This document shows positions 62,541 through 64,000 of a stretch of DNA of 64,000 bases, in pieces. How positions within the stretch are numbered: position 1 is the stretch's first letter; every line of letters starts with the position of its first letter. Source of the DNA: JANQHS01 sp965227315 (GTDB lineage: Bacteria > Bacteroidota > Bacteroidia > Cytophagales > CCMP332). The stretch covers positions 3,286,001 through 3,350,000 of the forward strand of contig OZ245737.1 in NCBI GenBank assembly GCA_965227315.1, in the 5' to 3' direction. Position numbers and translations under genes: made by a program. The notes under the pieces were generated by a model. The model saw nothing but the letters and a program-made list of their open reading frames with translations. It ran no database searches and was not told where the DNA came from.

Positions 62541-62560
62541 GCCCCGCAATGTTGCGGGGC
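62541..62560 (-). terminator. Intrinsic terminator of groEL
   Basis: GCCCCGCA-ACAT-TGCGGGGC on the minus strand is followed by TTTTTT and directly by the ATG of the lipid kinase gene. Confidence 0.85.
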
Positions 62561-62584
62561 AAAAGTAGCTTATCGAGCTTGGAA

Positions 62585-64000
62585 TTACATCATTCCACCC
62601 ATTCCTCCTCCTGGAGGCATCGGAGGCATTTTCTCTTCCTCGGGCTCCTCTGCGACCACACATTCGGTAGTCAGGATCAGGGAAGCGATAGATGCCGCAT
62701 TTTCCAATGCTAACCTGGTCACCTTGGTAGGATCGATGATCCCTGCCTTGATGAGGTTTTCATATTTGTCATCTCTGGCATTGTATCCAAAGTCGGCCTT
62801 TCCTTCTACAACCTTCTGAACAACGACCGATCCTTCAAGGCCGGCATTGTCCACAATGGTCCTCAATGGAGCGGTAAGCGCAGATCTTACGATCTCAACA
62901 CCTGTGGCCTGATCGTCATTTGAAGTTTCCACTTTCTTCAATGTCTCAATAGCTCTGACAAGCGCGACACCTCCACCGGGAACGATGCCTTCCTCAACAG
63001 CAGCTCTTGTAGCATGAAGCGCATCATCCACACGATCCTTTTTCTCCTTCATTTCCACTTCTGTAGCCGCTCCAACATAAAGAATGGCAACACCACCTGA
63101 AAGCTTGGCCAGCCTTTCCTGAAGTTTTTCCTTGTCATAATCGGAAGTGGTGGTTTCGATCTGGCTTTTGATCTGATTGATCCTTGCCTTGATGTCATCT
63201 TTCTTACCAGCGCCATTTACAACGGTGGTGTTGTCTTTGTCGATGATCACCCTTTCCGCGGTTCCAAGGTATTCGATGGTCGCGTTTTCCAGTTTGTATC
63301 CTCTTTCCTCAGATATTACAGTTCCTCCTGTCAGGATAGCGATGTCTTCCAACATTGCTTTTCTCCTGTCGCCAAAGCCCGGTGCCTTAACGGCGGCGAT
63401 CTTCAGAGACCCTCTGATCTTATTGACAACAAGTGTTGCTAGAGCTTCTCCTTCAACATCTTCTGCGATGATCAGAAGTCCTTTTCCGGTCTGAGCAACC
63501 GCCTCAAGAATAGGAAGCAGTTCTTTCATGTTGGAAACTTTCTTGTCGTAGATGAGGATATATGGAGTTTCCATGTTGGTTTCCATTTTGTCCGCATCGG
63601 TGACGAAGTATGGTGAAAGGTATCCGCGATCAAATTGCATTCCTTCAACTGTTTTGACTTCAGTCTCGGTACCCTTTGCTTCTTCCACGGTGATCACACC
63701 ATCTTTTCCTACCTTGTCCATGGCATCAGCGATCATGTTTCCGATTTCGGAATCATTGTTGGCCGAAATGGAAGCGACCTGGGCGATCTCAGTATTGTCC
63801 TTGATCGACTTGCTCTGCTTTTTGAGGTTTTCGACGATGGCTGCTACCGCCTTGTCAATCCCCCTTTTCAGATCCATTGGGTTTGCACCGGCAGCAACGT
63901 TTTTAATTCCGTTGTTGAAAATTGCCTGGGCCAATACGGTCGCGGTTGTTGTTCCGTCCCCTGCATCATCCGCGGTTTTTGAGGCAACCTCTTTCACCAG
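62585..64000 (-). CDS. groL: Chaperonin GroEL, C-terminal part, cut by the window edge
   Basis: Large subunit of the folding chaperonin. About 471 residues are present; roughly the first 75 lie beyond the right edge. LVKEVASKTADDAGDGTTTATV carries the ATP-binding Asp-Gly-Thr-Thr-Thr; ANPMDLKRGIDKAV, GKDGVITVEEAKGTETE, APGFGDRRKAMLEDIAILTGG and LSGGVAILYVGAATEVEMKE follow in order. The C terminus is the flexible GGM repeat tail (PPGGGMGGMM). groES would be expected upstream, outside the window. Confidence 0.98.
   Translation of the reverse strand: MVKEVASKTADDAGDGTTTATVLAQAIFNNGIKNVAAGANPMDLKRGIDKAVAAIVENLKKQSKSIKDNTEIAQVASISANNDSEIGNMIADAMDKVGKDGVITVEEAKGTETEVKTVEGMQFDRGYLSPYFVTDADKMETNMETPYILIYDKKVSNMKELLPILEAVAQTGKGLLIIAEDVEGEALATLVVNKIRGSLKIAAVKAPGFGDRRKAMLEDIAILTGGTVISEERGYKLENATIEYLGTAERVIIDKDNTTVVNGAGKKDDIKARINQIKSQIETTTSDYDKEKLQERLAKLSGGVAILYVGAATEVEMKEKKDRVDDALHATRAAVEEGIVPGGGVALVRAIETLKKVETSNDDQATGVEIVRSALTAPLRTIVDNAGLEGSVVVQKVVEGKADFGYNARDDKYENLIKAGIIDPTKVTRLALENAASIASLILTTECVVAEEPEEEKMPPMPPGGGMGGMM

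Noticed and set aside
1..64000. Mobile elements, prophage, CRISPR array or restriction/defence island
   Set aside because: No transposase, integrase, phage structural gene, repeat-spacer array or known defence gene was seen; all genes read as core or envelope functions.

Overview
The window is chromosomal DNA of a Bacteroidota bacterium, most likely of the Cytophagales/Cyclobacteriaceae type (inference). The support is type IX secretion (T9SS) cargo with C-terminal sorting tails, a PorU2-like C25 peptidase, PspC-GIN, DUF4421 and delta-60-repeat proteins, lipoproteins, little use of Shine-Dalgarno sites, and promoters of the Bacteroidota form TTTG-N19/20-TAnnTTTG. GC content is moderate. I see no insertion sequence, prophage, integrase or CRISPR array. 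Packing is tight: many ATGA overlaps and several tail-to-tail overlaps.

Layout. 1-3.8 kb: 5' part of priA, a secreted cupin, and a PadR/PspC-GIN envelope-stress pair with a clear promoter and operator. 4.0-9.0 kb: a 1668-residue PorU2-like protease. 9.0-13.6 kb: folA, fmt, a NamZ-type muramidase, an FtsX/LolC-like permease and a Dpm1-like glycosyltransferase. 13.7-18.5 kb: a forward run of gmhB-like, arginase, argS, glutathione peroxidase and menA. 18.5-27.2 kb: secreted proteins, pckA and a POT peptide transporter. 27.2-35.0 kb: a nearly complete molybdenum cofactor and molybdate uptake island (moeA, moaC, mobA, MOSC, moaE, moaD, moaA, modABC, moeB-rhodanese), with fdhD at 38.6 kb. 35-43 kb: elbB, SRPBCC, a delta-60 protein, an ElyC-like protein, and an HxlR regulator divergent from a DJ-1 lipoprotein operon. 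43.1-48.0 kb: a five-gene operon for 8-amino-Kdo (kdnA, kdnB, kdsA, transaldolase-CBS, kdsC-like). 48-52.4 kb: DUF4421, a CHAP-like protein, a lipoprotein, tRNA-Pro with a structured leader, and an M28 peptidase. 52.5-52.9 kb: a candidate structured noncoding RNA with its own promoter and terminator. 53-64 kb: a large BNR/VPS10 protein, small envelope proteins, a K+ channel, a GT2/GT39 pair, a lipid kinase and the 3' part of groEL.

Two observations stand out. First, in the 8-amino-Kdo operon an FSA-like transaldolase domain is fused to a CBS pair that carries the signature of arabinose-5-phosphate isomerase (KdsD/KpsF). This suggests an alternative or regulated supply of arabinose 5-phosphate for KdsA. 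Second, a roughly 285-nt GC-richer transcript unit at 52594-52880 holds several GNRA- and UUCG-capped hairpins and ends in a strong terminator, and I cannot assign it to a known RNA family. Also notable are three intrinsic terminators placed 6-11 nt before the next gene's start codon, and a tRNA-Pro leader that carries a decoy of the tRNA acceptor arm.
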